Positions 51,201 through 59,627 of a DNA stretch of 64,000 nt are shown here, one piece after another. The DNA lies in the NCBI GenBank assembly GCA_935421135.1, contig OW285194.1, forward strand, positions 15,461,376 through 15,525,375, written 5' to 3'. The translations under genes and the position numbers were made by a program. The stretch is from Bugulina stolonifera (Eukaryota > Bryozoa > Gymnolaemata > Cheilostomatida > Bugulidae). Within the stretch, counting starts at the first letter, position 1. Each line of letters begins with the position of its first letter. A model generated the notes under the pieces. That model ran no database searches. It saw only the letters and a list, made by a program, of their open reading frames with translations, and had not been told where the DNA came from.

Positions 51201-54200
51201 AACCTGGGTGTATAGAAATCCACCTTTTACTCACTAATATAATCCATGCTGCTGTCTCGGTATCTGACCCATAGGAGACCAAATAACCTGTTCCACCCTT
51301 ACTAGGTTATTGATTAGCCAATCGTATCGTGTGTTGTATTAGCCACTCGTATCGTGTGTTGTATTAGCCAGTCGTATCGTGTGTTGTATTAGCCAGTCGT
51401 ATCATGTGTAGTACTAGCCAATCATATCATGTGTTGTATTAGCCAATCATAGCCTATCGTGTTTTATGTTGATGCTTTCAGGCAGCTTCGAGCAGAGTAC
51501 CGAGGAGTCTCTCGTACTCAAGAGATTTTGTCAACTCGAACACTCAGCCTTTAAAAAGCTCTCCAACGATCCACTACGAGCCTTCATACCCAAGTATCAC
51601 GGCATGATCAACAAAGATGGCCACCGTATCCTTTGTGTGTACTATGTAGGCTACTAGTTTGACTCACTTATTGTCCACTCAGCGTCCACTTCTATCCACC
51701 TGATGTCTACCATATCGTATCGTATCATATCATATCAGATAATACATACATGTATATATATGACTGTCATATATATGTATTATCTCATTATACATGTAGC
51801 CAATATTATCTACACTCCACGCTGTATGTCATAAGATGATGTGTGTGGAAAGGTTACATCACACTTTCCAGGAAACTCTGGTATCTGTTATGGTTTCACA
51901 TCTACCACTTGCTGGCATGTGTTAGGTTACACCATCCCATAAACTATCACCATTACCACATAATTATATACTTAATATATCTACTATACTTGCATCTACA
52001 TGTATTCATATCACAGGGAGAGTTAGAAAAGGTTGATTCACTGATATAGTATATCTTTACTTTTGTCTAAGCAGTAAAGTTAAATTAGAGTAAAGTGATA
52101 TGTTTATGGTGGAGAGATGAAAGGGAATGTTCCGTTATATTTGAGTTTATTTACTGTCATTTAGGGAATATAGAAGATACTAAGGTAAATATTTATCACA
52201 TGTTTACTATGATGATATCACAATAAGTGACGCAGCTGCCGCGTTTAGTTGTGTAATGTTATATAACATCCTTGTGCTGTCTATCATAGGTGTATAAACC
52301 TGCTTATGTTGTTATGAGTTGTCTTCTCTCTGTTGGTCAATACAGGAGTGGGCAACTCCTAAGCAACTGAAACTGTTTGCTTGTATCTACTGCACTGCTA
52401 CTGCTCTTTTATTGTAATTCATTATATCTCTTCATATCTAGCTACACTCCTGTAGTATATCTACACAACTTCTATCACTATCTCTCCATCTCTGAACCTA
52501 TCAGTTGAACATCCTGTCACAGTTATGCTCTCCTATCTCCTGATCCACCTTTGTATACATCTACATGTACATGTAATGTACATGTGTATGCTGATATTTG
52601 TTACAATAATTATGTGGTCTATGTTTCGACTCTAGCTGTATACTGTTATTATACAAGCACCATATATTATGTGAACCTTGACTAGCCATCTATCAGAGTA
52701 CGGGAAGCTAGAGAACTTGCTACATGGGTTCAGCACACCGTCTGTCATGGACTGTAAGATCGGTATCAGAACTTACCTGGAGGAGGAGCTGTGCAAGGCC
52801 GAGAAGTGTCCAACCCCTCGTAAGGTGGGTCTACTACTCTATATACTCTTGTATATCACCTCTTTATTGTAAGGCTAGCCTACTTATTCTATAGTCTATA
52901 CACTCCTGTACATAGAGTTATCTCCTCTTGGTTGGAATATTAGCAAACATGATATTAATATGGATGTTTGGATTGGGACTAGTAAGTGTTGTGGTGAATG
53001 AGTGTAGTTAGTGTATGCAGAGTATCTCTACTGTGTATAGTGTATGCAGAGTAACTCTACTGTGTATAGTGGAGGTGGATACATGGGCACATATATAAAC
53101 ATATATAATTGATATTATAATAATGAGAAGTTAGATTAGATGAGACATCTGCTGCTATACATGTAATAAGAAGTTGTCCCCTCACAAAGACAAGGATGGG
53201 CATACTATGAGAGGACAACTTGTAGTTATGATCAGTAGCTTACTATTGTTCATAGTTATAATAAGACACTAAATCTGGTAATTGCAAGCCTACATGTATC
53301 TTGAGTTATGTTAAGAGTGTTTAATGTTTACACCATGCTATAAGCACACCTCATGCTATAGGCACACCTCATGCTATAGGCACACCTCATGCTATAGGCA
53401 CACCTCATGCTATAGTCACACCTCATGCTATAGGCACACCTCATGCTATAAGCACATCTCATGCTATAAGCACACCTCATGCTATAAGCACACCTTATGC
53501 TATAAGCACACCTCATGCTATAAGCACACGTCATGCTATAGGCACACCTCATGCTATAGGCACACCTCATGCTATAGGCACACCTCATACTATAAGCACA
53601 CCTCATGCTATAAGCACACCTCATGCTATAGGCACACCTCATGCTATAGGCACACGTCATGCTATAAGCACACCTCATACTATAGGTACATGTTCAATGC
53701 ATTAACATCCAAGAAGCTACATGTATCTAGTGCATGTAAAGCTTGCTTACTTACATGTAATACTTTCATGTACATAACTGTTGTGTACAACACCACAGTC
53801 ATATACATGAATGTTTCACAGCATGAGCCTCACTAACAAACACAAATAACAAACACATTACATAATCATCACAAATGTGGAGGTTTATTTTATTCTGCTA
53901 GACTGCACACAAGTAGTATATTCTAGTGTCAGCAACCTTTCAATGACATACTAACATACATAAATATCAGAGTGACATCTAGTCAAGTGTTTACATGTTT
54001 TACAGTGGAGAGTAGAGTATTGATAGTGTCAGCTGGGGGCGTATCCTCCTCCCCCTCCCTCTTGCTGCCAACACAAGAGGGGAGGCTACAGTGCCCAGTA
54101 TGGCTACCTCAGATCACATGTAGTCGATGGAAAGGTGTGTCACTTCAGTCACAAAGCGTCCATGCTCCGCCCACATATGGGTCCTGATCAAACAAGGAGT

Positions 54201-57200
54201 TATGCTACCTTGTGCAACATGCCACTATTCCTATTAAATTAACCAATCAGCAACGCTTCCTTACTACGGCCCCACATAAATCATTCACTTACAATACATG
54301 GTTCTGATAATTATATACCCTTCTAAAAGCTATCCAAAATTCAGCAGACAGTTGGAGGGGAAGTGTATTGCGGAACGTCGGCACTCTGTAACTAGGCGTG
54401 GTCTAAGGGACAGGTTATTATCATTGAGTGACAAATCTTTCTTTACACTATCTATGCCCGGATCTGTCACCATTTAAGTGTGTAAGCATAAGATAAGGTA
54501 GCCACACTTGCATATGCATTCTAATGCACTAAATACATTCGTATATCGGTGTGTTAGTCAGCTACAGGTACATGATTGCGTGTGACTGGGTATAATATCA
54601 TGTGTGTGCATAGTGAATGGAGAAGAGTACACAAAGTGGTGGTAGTGTGATGGTCTTACTAACGTATACAGTGTTCTGTGTTGAGTAAGAATCTTGTATA
54701 GAATGATGCTGACTGTAGGTGTTGTTATTCTATCATTCTACCAAATCCTCAAAGACATGGCAGTTGACGTGGCATTTCCCTCCATGCAGGGCACGTCCTC
54801 CGCACTCATTCATTATAATACAAGATACAGCACCAAATAGTATGAGAACTCCACCAGCACAGAGTAGAGTGAGGGCGGTGACTAGTCCCCCCAGCACTTG
54901 GCAATAGCGTGATACTTGAGTGTAGCTAACCTGCGGAGACAGAATATGTATTAATAGCAGTATTTTATATTATAATATACTATTATCTGATGGTATATTA
55001 TAATATGGAATGTATTTGTATGTTTATAGACAGGGCTATGGGGAATATAGGATTAGTTACTATGCTAAGGAATTTACACCTAGTAGCGTATCAACAATGT
55101 CCCTTGAGGTCTACTGATTACACATGCTATGTACTCATACTCTGTATATACTGTAGCTATTCCTAGACAGGCTACTTACACCATTGATTTAACACTTTAC
55201 ATCAGTCAATATAATCTCAGTTGGTGGCTTCAGTATGGTATCGCAAGTTATCCATAGCCTTAGGTTTCGTAGTCTTCCGCTGTATGGCGGGAGTAGAGTG
55301 CCCCACCCAATTTCAACTGAGTGCTTACCTGAGGTATTAGGCAGGTCATACCAAATCCTGCAAACAGTGTACCCGCTGTCAGAGATAGGATGAGCAGCAC
55401 AAGACACTTGATTCCTATTGGCACTTTACAGATGCAGTACCTGCCCTGTCTAGATAGCTTTATGGCAGTAATACCTTGACCAGACTCATACCTAGAAATA
55501 CACAGTGGACATCATTTAATACATGGGTTTGCAGGTCGCTCTTATTACCCTATTTACAACAGAATGTACACACTGGGCCTGTATACTGTCATAGGTTTAA
55601 GTAGGGAACAATACTTGCCTCTGGATGGACTCCCCTGTGACCAGTGTACCTGCTCTGGAGGCGTATCTCCTCCGCTCCTTGTCAGAGTATACATGTACAT
55701 CTGCCTGGTGGGCTGCCGTCTGCTTCCTGTACTGATACCCACCTGCTGGTATGACTCTGGTGGACTGATTGTCCATCTGGAGAGTGTTCAGGGCCCACAT
55801 GTACCGAGTAGATTCGCCTGCACCACTAGATGTCCCCCTCTGCTCATTACTGCAAGCATTCGCTGCATGTAATCCAGTGAGAAAGGCATTTCCTGTGCTG
55901 GTCGGAGTGGTGATGTAAGCCGCATTGCTATGAGCTGTCATGTTGTCTGGAATCAGTTCCTCTTTCTGGTCTCCATGGGAACCAGAATGTATTGAATGTT
56001 CTGACTCGAGGTGTCTGCCGAAAGGGGACAGCTGTAGGCCGTTGTGATTTCTCGATGTGTGACTGGAGTTCACTGGAATGCTCTGGTGAACCAGAGGGTA
56101 GAGTTCCTGGTGTTGGTGTGTCCGTTCCATAGAATGTACCAGTCTAGCTGAGTATCTCGTTGGTTGTTGATTGACCTGTTGGTAAGAGATACATGTAGTT
56201 ATGTTACACCCAGTGAGATGATAGGAGAGGTGACTCTCTCCCTGTGACGCCGGGAGGAAGAGAGATGACTGTGATGCTGGGTGGAGAGGTCAGTAACCAC
56301 GGTTGGGCTGCCGTCCCCTGAATTTAATACTGTAAAGAATAAAAAAAACTGCGCTCATGAGCTTACGCTTACCATAGTGCCAGATATAGAAGATGGTAAT
56401 AATAATAATAAAAATAATAATAATAATATCCATGGCACCAAACACAATGCTTTTAATGTGGCTGTCCAATAGCAGAGCTAATCGAGGGGCCACCACGGCT
56501 TCTAGAGCTGGATATTATCGTAATCCGATATGGCAGGGAGGGAAAACCTTCTTCGGGACGAAGACCTCCAGGTCATTGGTGGGACTCGAGCCCACGTCCT
56601 TGCAAATAACTTGCGTCATTGCCGCAAGACCAGAGTGACTAGCGCTATACCACTCGGTCTGCAACACCTCATAAGTACAAAGTGTGACTAGTGCTATACC
56701 ACTCGGCCTGCAACACCTCATAAATACAAAGTGTGACTAGTGCTATACCACTCGGCCTGCAACACCTCATAAGTACAAAGTGTGACTAGTGCTATACTAC
56801 TCGGCCTGCAACACCTCATAAGTACAAAGTGCTCCTAACTTTATTAGCTATAGTACATGCTTTACAAGTTAGTTGATTGCTTTTTCTTCACTGCAAAGGG
56901 CAGCGCTTGCAGGTATAATTTTCATAGGGTATCATAACTGCCATGGGGATCTGGTTAGCTTTACATCGTCTGTATGTAGCGCTGAGCTTACTTGCCACTA
57001 TTTACCTCTATAGTTCCTCTTAATCACTTTCTTCCTAGACGTCACTCTGTCTCACTCTTTAGATCTCTCTCCAATCTCTCCCTCTGCCTACCTTCCCAGT
57101 CTGCAAGCAGTGTGAGATGTGGAGCTCCTATGCTATCACAGTTTACTAGAATATACTGTGCTAAGAGGTACTAGCCTACTGCCTGCAAACCTCTTCTCTT

Positions 57201-59627
57201 CCTAAACTGACTGTTTCCACTGGTTACTGGATAATTTGATCATCTATAGTAAATGTGACTTACATAATATTGATTACATATACAATACACTCTGTTAATA
57301 TGCACTCAAGAGTTGTTTGTATTGATGGCAACACAATGCATTACTACTTGGGACAATATCACTACAGCCAATTAATTCCATTGTCATTATCTTTGAATAT
57401 ACAGATTAATACTGATTGATCAATGTACATTGTACTTGTAGGGTAGTCTGTCTTCTACTGTTTCTAGTGTAGAATGTATTAGAGTTGATTATATGTGCCA
57501 GATTTTATACTAGGTAACTTATTGTGAGAAATAATCTGTTGTGGAACATCTACGTTATTATAGACCTAGAATACATAATTTCAAACATTATTTTAACCAT
57601 TGCAGAGAGTGCACACTAGTGTTTAGTGCTTTAGTTAGTTTAGCTAAAAATAAGACAGAGTACTGTTGGAGTTGTTTCCTCTCTGTTGCAATATATAAAT
57701 GAGAAAACAACTCTCTTTTGTATTTTTTTGATGGCTGCTCTCCTATCCAACACATCTATTGCTGTTAGTGGAGAATGAGTAGGTAAACTTTAGTAACTTG
57801 CCAACTATATTATACCAAAAGGTTATATGACAGGTGGGGATTACTCCTGAAACGATTACCTAAAATGTTTTCCTCAATGTAATTATCATTTTGTCCACCA
57901 ACAACACTACTAGTAGTATTCTACTCTGTAATTGTAGTGCTCTGGTATGTCAACATAAAACAGTTACAAACTGATGTTGCAAGAGCTAACTTGAAACAAG
58001 TAGACTGTATTGGTGGGTGATGCACTAGTAGGGGCTGTACTAGCGGTAGTTATATATTTGATTTATTCCTTCATTAGGATATGTACGAGAAGATGATGAA
58101 GATCGACCCATCGGAGCCAACTTTAGCGGAACACGAGGTAAAGGCGGTCAGCAAGCCGAGGTACATGCAGTGGAGGGAAGACATCAGCTCCACGTCTACT
58201 ATGGGATTCCGTATAGAGGGAATTAAGGTGAGTCAGTCAGTCAGTCAGTCAGTCAGTCAGTAGCCAGTCAGTCAGTCAGTCAGTCAGTCAGTCACCAATA
58301 ATTTATTGGTAACATTCTTTAGAGATCCAACTCTGGTAATATTATCAATCAAATAGAATTTAGCTTTGAGCTACACACAGACATGCAGATTTGCTCTCCA
58401 CTAACGACTGTTTCTACCTGTATGCTGTATCACACCCTCTCTCACTAGGTTACCCTATTATGTCCATGATAGAGCTTCCACTAATCTGCTAGTACAAGCT
58501 CTATATTGTGAGTCTCCTTAATTAGAAACATTGTCATTATATTATGTCCTACACGATTCTATTTCAGTGTTCAGATGGCAAGTCGTGCATTAACTTCAAG
58601 ACGAGCAAGGATAAGCTGACCATAAAGACGATTATATCAGGGTTCCTATCTAACAACTCACTCATAGTTCGTCAATGTCTCAACAGACTGAAACAACTTC
58701 GTGTCACTCTCGACCAATCCCCTTTCTTCGCCAGACACGAGGTATGTTGATACATTGTAATAGTAATAGTATGTTTTGTTCTTAGATGTGAAATATTGTA
58801 GTAGTTTTTAGTATTGATATTGTGATAGATTGATAACTTCTAAGTTATCGATCAACCACAATAATAATACTAAAATTACTACAATATTTGTTTCTTGTAT
58901 CTTGAGCTGTTTATTTCTGTTTGTTCCAACTATTGCGGATCGTCAATTTTCTTGTGGTTCGACCGTCAAAAATTGGTTTTATCTACAGATTATAAATCTG
59001 TTGTTTCAAAGGTGACTGATCTAGTTGTGTGGAGTGTATATATCAGACTAGTAGTAGTCTATGCCAACTCTGATAACATTGCGTTGTAGATAGTAGTACT
59101 AAATGAGGATATATTTTATCTACGTGTTATTTGTTATGTTATAGATAATTGGTAGCTCTCTTCTCTTCATACATGATGGAGTGGAGGCAGGAGTATGGAT
59201 GATAGACTTTGGAAAGACTACTACCTTACCAGAGGGAATCTCTATCACTCACCGCATTCCTTGGAAAAGAGGAAACCATGAAGATGGCTATCTGATTGGT
59301 TTAGATAATCTGATCACTCTTCTACAGGCTATTCTCGAGGAATGTGTGAACAGAGAGGCATCCAGAAATCGTGTACAGACCACCCAACATGAAACAATTC
59401 TTGACCCAACTGATAGTTCTCCTGTTAACAATGTATCACAGTCAATAGTCACGGATCAGTCAGAGTCAGATCGATATAGTGAGTCACATTTAGTAGAAAC
59501 AGTTAGTAGACCAGCCTCAGTAAAAGAAAATAGTGATTCAGCATTAGCAGCTCCAGCCAGTGGCTTACAGTCAGTAAATAAAAACAATGATTCACACTCA
59601 TTAAGTGAAACCAATGAGTCGGTGTGA
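34584..59627 (+). CDS. ITPK: inositol-trisphosphate 3-kinase (IP3K/IPK family), multi-exon with long N-terminal form
   Basis: Catalytic exons 50619-50703, 51482-51625, 52697-52824, 58078-58227, 58568-58741 and 59145-59627 join in frame to 387 residues. The enzyme phosphorylates Ins(1,4,5)P3 at the 3-position to Ins(1,3,4,5)P4, shaping calcium signals. The domain opens with [11 protein letters not shown] and WVQLAGHQG. The IPK signature is PSVMDCKIG, followed by RTYLEEEL and [20 protein letters not shown] (IP3-binding lobe). GSSLLFIHD and IDFGKTT (metal/ATP site) follow, then [12 protein letters not shown]. The second-to-third exon join uses a weak donor (CACC|GTATCC) and acceptor TATCAG at 52691-52696, which gives [12 protein letters not shown], as the family expects. 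Upstream exons 34584-34798, 35531-35738, 36340-37230 and 39728-39896 chain by phase onto 50619; they encode a Ser/Thr-rich, probably disordered region with an RRAS basophilic-kinase-type site. Its first exon is missing. About 90 Ser-rich residues extend past the kinase domain, longer than vertebrate ITPKs. Confidence 0.9.
34804..35530. other. ITPK long-form intron, nothing else seen
   Basis: Intron between exons 34584-34798 and 35531-35738. No other feature is recognised. Confidence 0.5.
35731..36003 (+). repeat. 21-bp tandem repeat (13 copies) spanning an ITPK splice donor
   Basis: The unit is AGACTCAGGTGAAGTATCTA plus T. The first copy's AGACTCAG|GTGAAG is the donor of exon 35531-35738; later copies repeat the same exon-end and intron-start bases. 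In the ITPK frame the sequence after the first donor reads CTC AGG TGA, so retention stops translation at once. In another frame the 21-base unit is open and gives an apparent DSGEVSI repeat on the plus strand, with SPESIDT-type repeats on the minus. I treat those as by-products of unit length. Confidence 0.9.
36173..36219. repeat. 47-bp palindromic mini-element, copy A
   Basis: AGAGTTATCCTC at 36173-36184 and GAGGATAACTCT at 36208-36219 are perfect 12-base inverted ends around a 23-base centre. Related elements are at 53171-53221 and 57669-57713. Confidence 0.75.
38515..38720 (+). CDS. ITPK: alternative ITPK first coding exon B, Cys-rich N-terminus
   Basis: ATG at 38515 opens [18 protein letters not shown], then a basic region [20 protein letters not shown], and ends in GTA AG before GTGAGT (phase 2). 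That phase fits the acceptor of exon 39728-39896, as the long form's exon ending at 37230 also does. A six-Cys cluster beside Lys/Arg at the very N-terminus resembles S-acylation (palmitoylation) anchors; that is inference. The resulting protein would be about 512 residues. Alternatively this is a small unrelated gene, but the phase match, the strong donor and the position argue for an alternative promoter. Confidence 0.62.
39440..39706 (+). repeat. 43-bp tandem repeat (about 6 copies) just upstream of an ITPK acceptor
   Basis: The GGTAGTCAGT anchor occurs at 39511, 39554, 39597, 39640 and 39683, a constant 43-base period; an earlier diverged copy starts near 39462. Each unit has CTCTCTCTCC, a pyrimidine tract, and CACTAG or TTGCAG. 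The array ends about 20 bases before the acceptor at 39721-39727. Confidence 0.9.
39728..39896 (+). CDS. ITPK: shared ITPK N-terminal exon
   Basis: The acceptor TATTTTAG is followed by coding for [20 protein letters not shown] and later [20 protein letters not shown], ending CCA CTG before GTAAGT. It takes phase 2 in and gives phase 0 out. It can therefore join either upstream form (exon 36340-37230 or 38515-38720) to the catalytic exon at 50619. The composition suggests a disordered linker. Confidence 0.75.
39897..43780. other. ITPK intron, no other gene seen
   Basis: It contains a G-run near 39968-39982, a 14-bp GTCATTTACGAGCA repeat (about 4 copies) at 42120-42175, and the hairpin at 42875-42925. 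Otherwise only AT-rich sequence and ACATGTA words. Confidence 0.5.
42875..42925. repeat. tight 51-bp hairpin (24-base arms, one mismatch)
   Basis: GAGGGGGTTTGGAGCAAGGA GTGT, a loop of about three bases, then the matching arm ACACTCCTTGCTCTAAACCC CCTC. It sits in the ITPK intron. It is short for a MITE and could be an RNA hairpin. Confidence 0.8.
43786..43793 (+). promoter_or_regulatory. candidate TATA box for ITPK alternative exon C
   Basis: TATATAAG lies 120 bases before the ATG at 43913. It would place a start site near 43815 and leave a leader of about 95 bases. This supports a separate promoter for the 43.9-kb exon. Confidence 0.5.
43913..44167 (+). CDS. ITPK: alternative ITPK first coding exon C
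   Basis: ATG at 43913 opens [20 protein letters not shown] and continues through [19 protein letters not shown] to GCC AAG before GTAGGG, phase 0. The catalytic exon at 50619 takes phase 0, so this exon can join it directly without exon 39728-39896. The product would be about 472 residues. The sequence is acidic and rich in Ser/Pro. The TATA box upstream supports an alternative promoter. I do not recognise the sequence itself. Confidence 0.62.
44168..45635. other. ITPK intron with small repeats
   Basis: A 44-bp unit (CCAAATGACTTAACTGATAC) is duplicated at 44390-44470. An imperfect TGTATCAACCTGTATATACA repeat spans 45060-45185. (ACAG)n lies at 45239-45272. No other gene is recognised. Confidence 0.6.
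45640..46010 (+). repeat. 16-bp minisatellite, about 23 copies
   Basis: The unit is ACTGGCCTGTCTGTYC with T/C and CCTG/CCAG variants. Copies alternate irregularly between TGTTC and TGTCC forms. It is open in several frames because stop codons are lacking, not because it is coding. Confidence 0.9.
47455..48168. repeat. about 33-bp minisatellite with longer variants, ITPK intron
   Basis: The base unit is ACTTACCTTACCATATACAC followed by TTACATGGTGTAT. Some units carry an extra ATACACTTAGGCCTA insertion, which gives a higher-order pattern of short and long units. About a dozen units contain ACTTACCTTACC; the others have AATTACCTTACC. Confidence 0.88.
48190..48690 (+). repeat. about 31-33-bp minisatellite, about 16 copies
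   Basis: The unit is TACTGTATGTACAATGTGGT followed by ACTAGATATAC, with a TA insertion in some copies and a single GGCCTA insertion. It directly follows the 33-bp array. Confidence 0.9.
48985..50180 (+). repeat. 45-bp minisatellite, about 25 copies
   Basis: The unit is GTCACTCTATAATATAGACA then TACAATGTCACAGCAGTAACACAGT. A/T changes give GACATAC or TACATAC versions in a semi-regular pattern. The first copies are shorter (36 bp). It is open on both strands because 45 is a multiple of three and the unit lacks stops. Confidence 0.93.
50231..50290 (+). other. poly-G tract and G-rich run, possible G-quadruplex
   Basis: An uninterrupted run of 21 G is followed by GGAGAGGAGGGG, GGGGGGAGG and GGGG groups. 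It lies at the end of the 45-bp minisatellite, about 330 bases before the first catalytic ITPK exon. On the transcribed sense RNA it could form quadruplexes. Confidence 0.7.
51310..51455 (+). repeat. 25-bp tandem repeat (about 6 copies) before an ITPK acceptor
   Basis: The unit is ATTAGCCAATCGTATCGTGT followed by GTTGT, with changes CAATC/CAGTC and CGTATC/CATATC. The last copy ends about 25 bases before the acceptor at 51479-51481. Confidence 0.88.
53171..53221. repeat. 51-bp palindromic mini-element, copy B
   Basis: AAGTTGTCCCCTCA at the left and TGAGAGGACAACTT at the right are inverted with one mismatch. The centre is unlike that of copy A. ITPK intron. Confidence 0.75.
53330..53690 (+). 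repeat. 18-bp minisatellite, about 20 copies
   Basis: The unit is CATGCTATAAGCACACCT with AAGC/AGGC and ACCT/ACGT variants. It lies in the same ITPK intron that holds the nested gene. Confidence 0.92.
54733..56175 (-). CDS. nested two-membrane-segment protein gene in an ITPK intron
   Basis: Three exons on the strand opposite ITPK: 55619-56130 (or from the acceptor at 56175 if an upstream exon exists), 55329-55491 and 54733-54930. They join in frame to about 290 residues. The first junction uses a GC donor (CAGAG|GCAAGT), a known minor class; its phase 2 matches the next exon's one-base start. Residues 1-170 are hydrophilic, His/Ser/Gln-rich and probably cytoplasmic. Then come two hydrophobic segments, [20 protein letters not shown] and [21 protein letters not shown] Cys-rich end follows ([20 protein letters not shown]). 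I do not recognise the family. It may be a small membrane adaptor. The region before 56130 is open in frame back to 56175, so the true start may lie upstream. Confidence 0.75.
56395..56430 (+). repeat. (AAT)n microsatellite
   Basis: A TAATAATAATAATAAAAATA-type run next to the SINE that follows. Confidence 0.8.
56510..56665 (-). mobile_element. tRNA-derived SINE (family S3, Leu/Ser-tRNA-like head)
   Basis: On the minus strand, GACCGAGTGGTATAGCGC is an A-box-like D-arm typical of tRNA-Leu/Ser. GGCTCGAGTCCCACC is the B box (plus strand 56582-56592). The long spacing between the boxes fits a tRNA with a long variable arm. The body continues to about 56510. Its head is duplicated in the 49-bp array that follows. 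Confidence 0.7.
56640..56832 (-). repeat. 49-bp tandem repeat (about 4 copies) of the SINE head
   Basis: The plus-strand unit is GTGACTAGTGCTATACCACT CGGCCTGCAACACCTC followed by ATAAGTACAAAGT. The GTTGCAG(G/A)CCGAGTGG segment is the SINE's A-box head, so the 5' end of the element (or element plus flank) was amplified in tandem. Confidence 0.85.
57669..57713. repeat. 45-bp palindromic mini-element, copy C
   Basis: GAGTTGTTTCCTCT at the left and GAGAAAACAACTC at the right are imperfect inverted ends, in the same ITPK intron. The GAGTTGT...CTC end pattern resembles copies A and B. Confidence 0.55.
58229..58292 (+). repeat. (GTCA)n microsatellite starting in an ITPK splice donor
   Basis: The donor AAG|GTGAGT at 58225-58233 runs straight into (CAGT)n. 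The run is interrupted once by AGCC near 58261 and ends about 58292. Confidence 0.9.
58790..58892. repeat. foldback hairpin with about 50-base arms
   Basis: The left arm AATATTGTAGTAGTTTTTAG ... TTGATAACTT and the right arm AAGTTATCGATCAA ... ATTACTACAATATT are near-complementary, with a loop of two bases. It lies in the ITPK intron between the last two exons. Confidence 0.82.

Noticed and set aside
45640..53690. CRISPR-like regular repeats
   Set aside because: The units are directly adjacent with no unique spacers and the DNA is eukaryotic; they are minisatellites.
53324..53836. Reading frames with CYRHTS/MRCAYS repeats
   Set aside because: These are the 18-bp minisatellite read in frame on either strand.
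54007..54135. Possible plus-strand exon (acceptor TTTTACAG, donor GAAAG|GTGTGT) in the ITPK intron
   Set aside because: Included between the phase-0 neighbours it meets TGA almost at once (TGG AGA GTA GAG TAT TGA). It could be a poison exon, but there is no support beyond the splice words.
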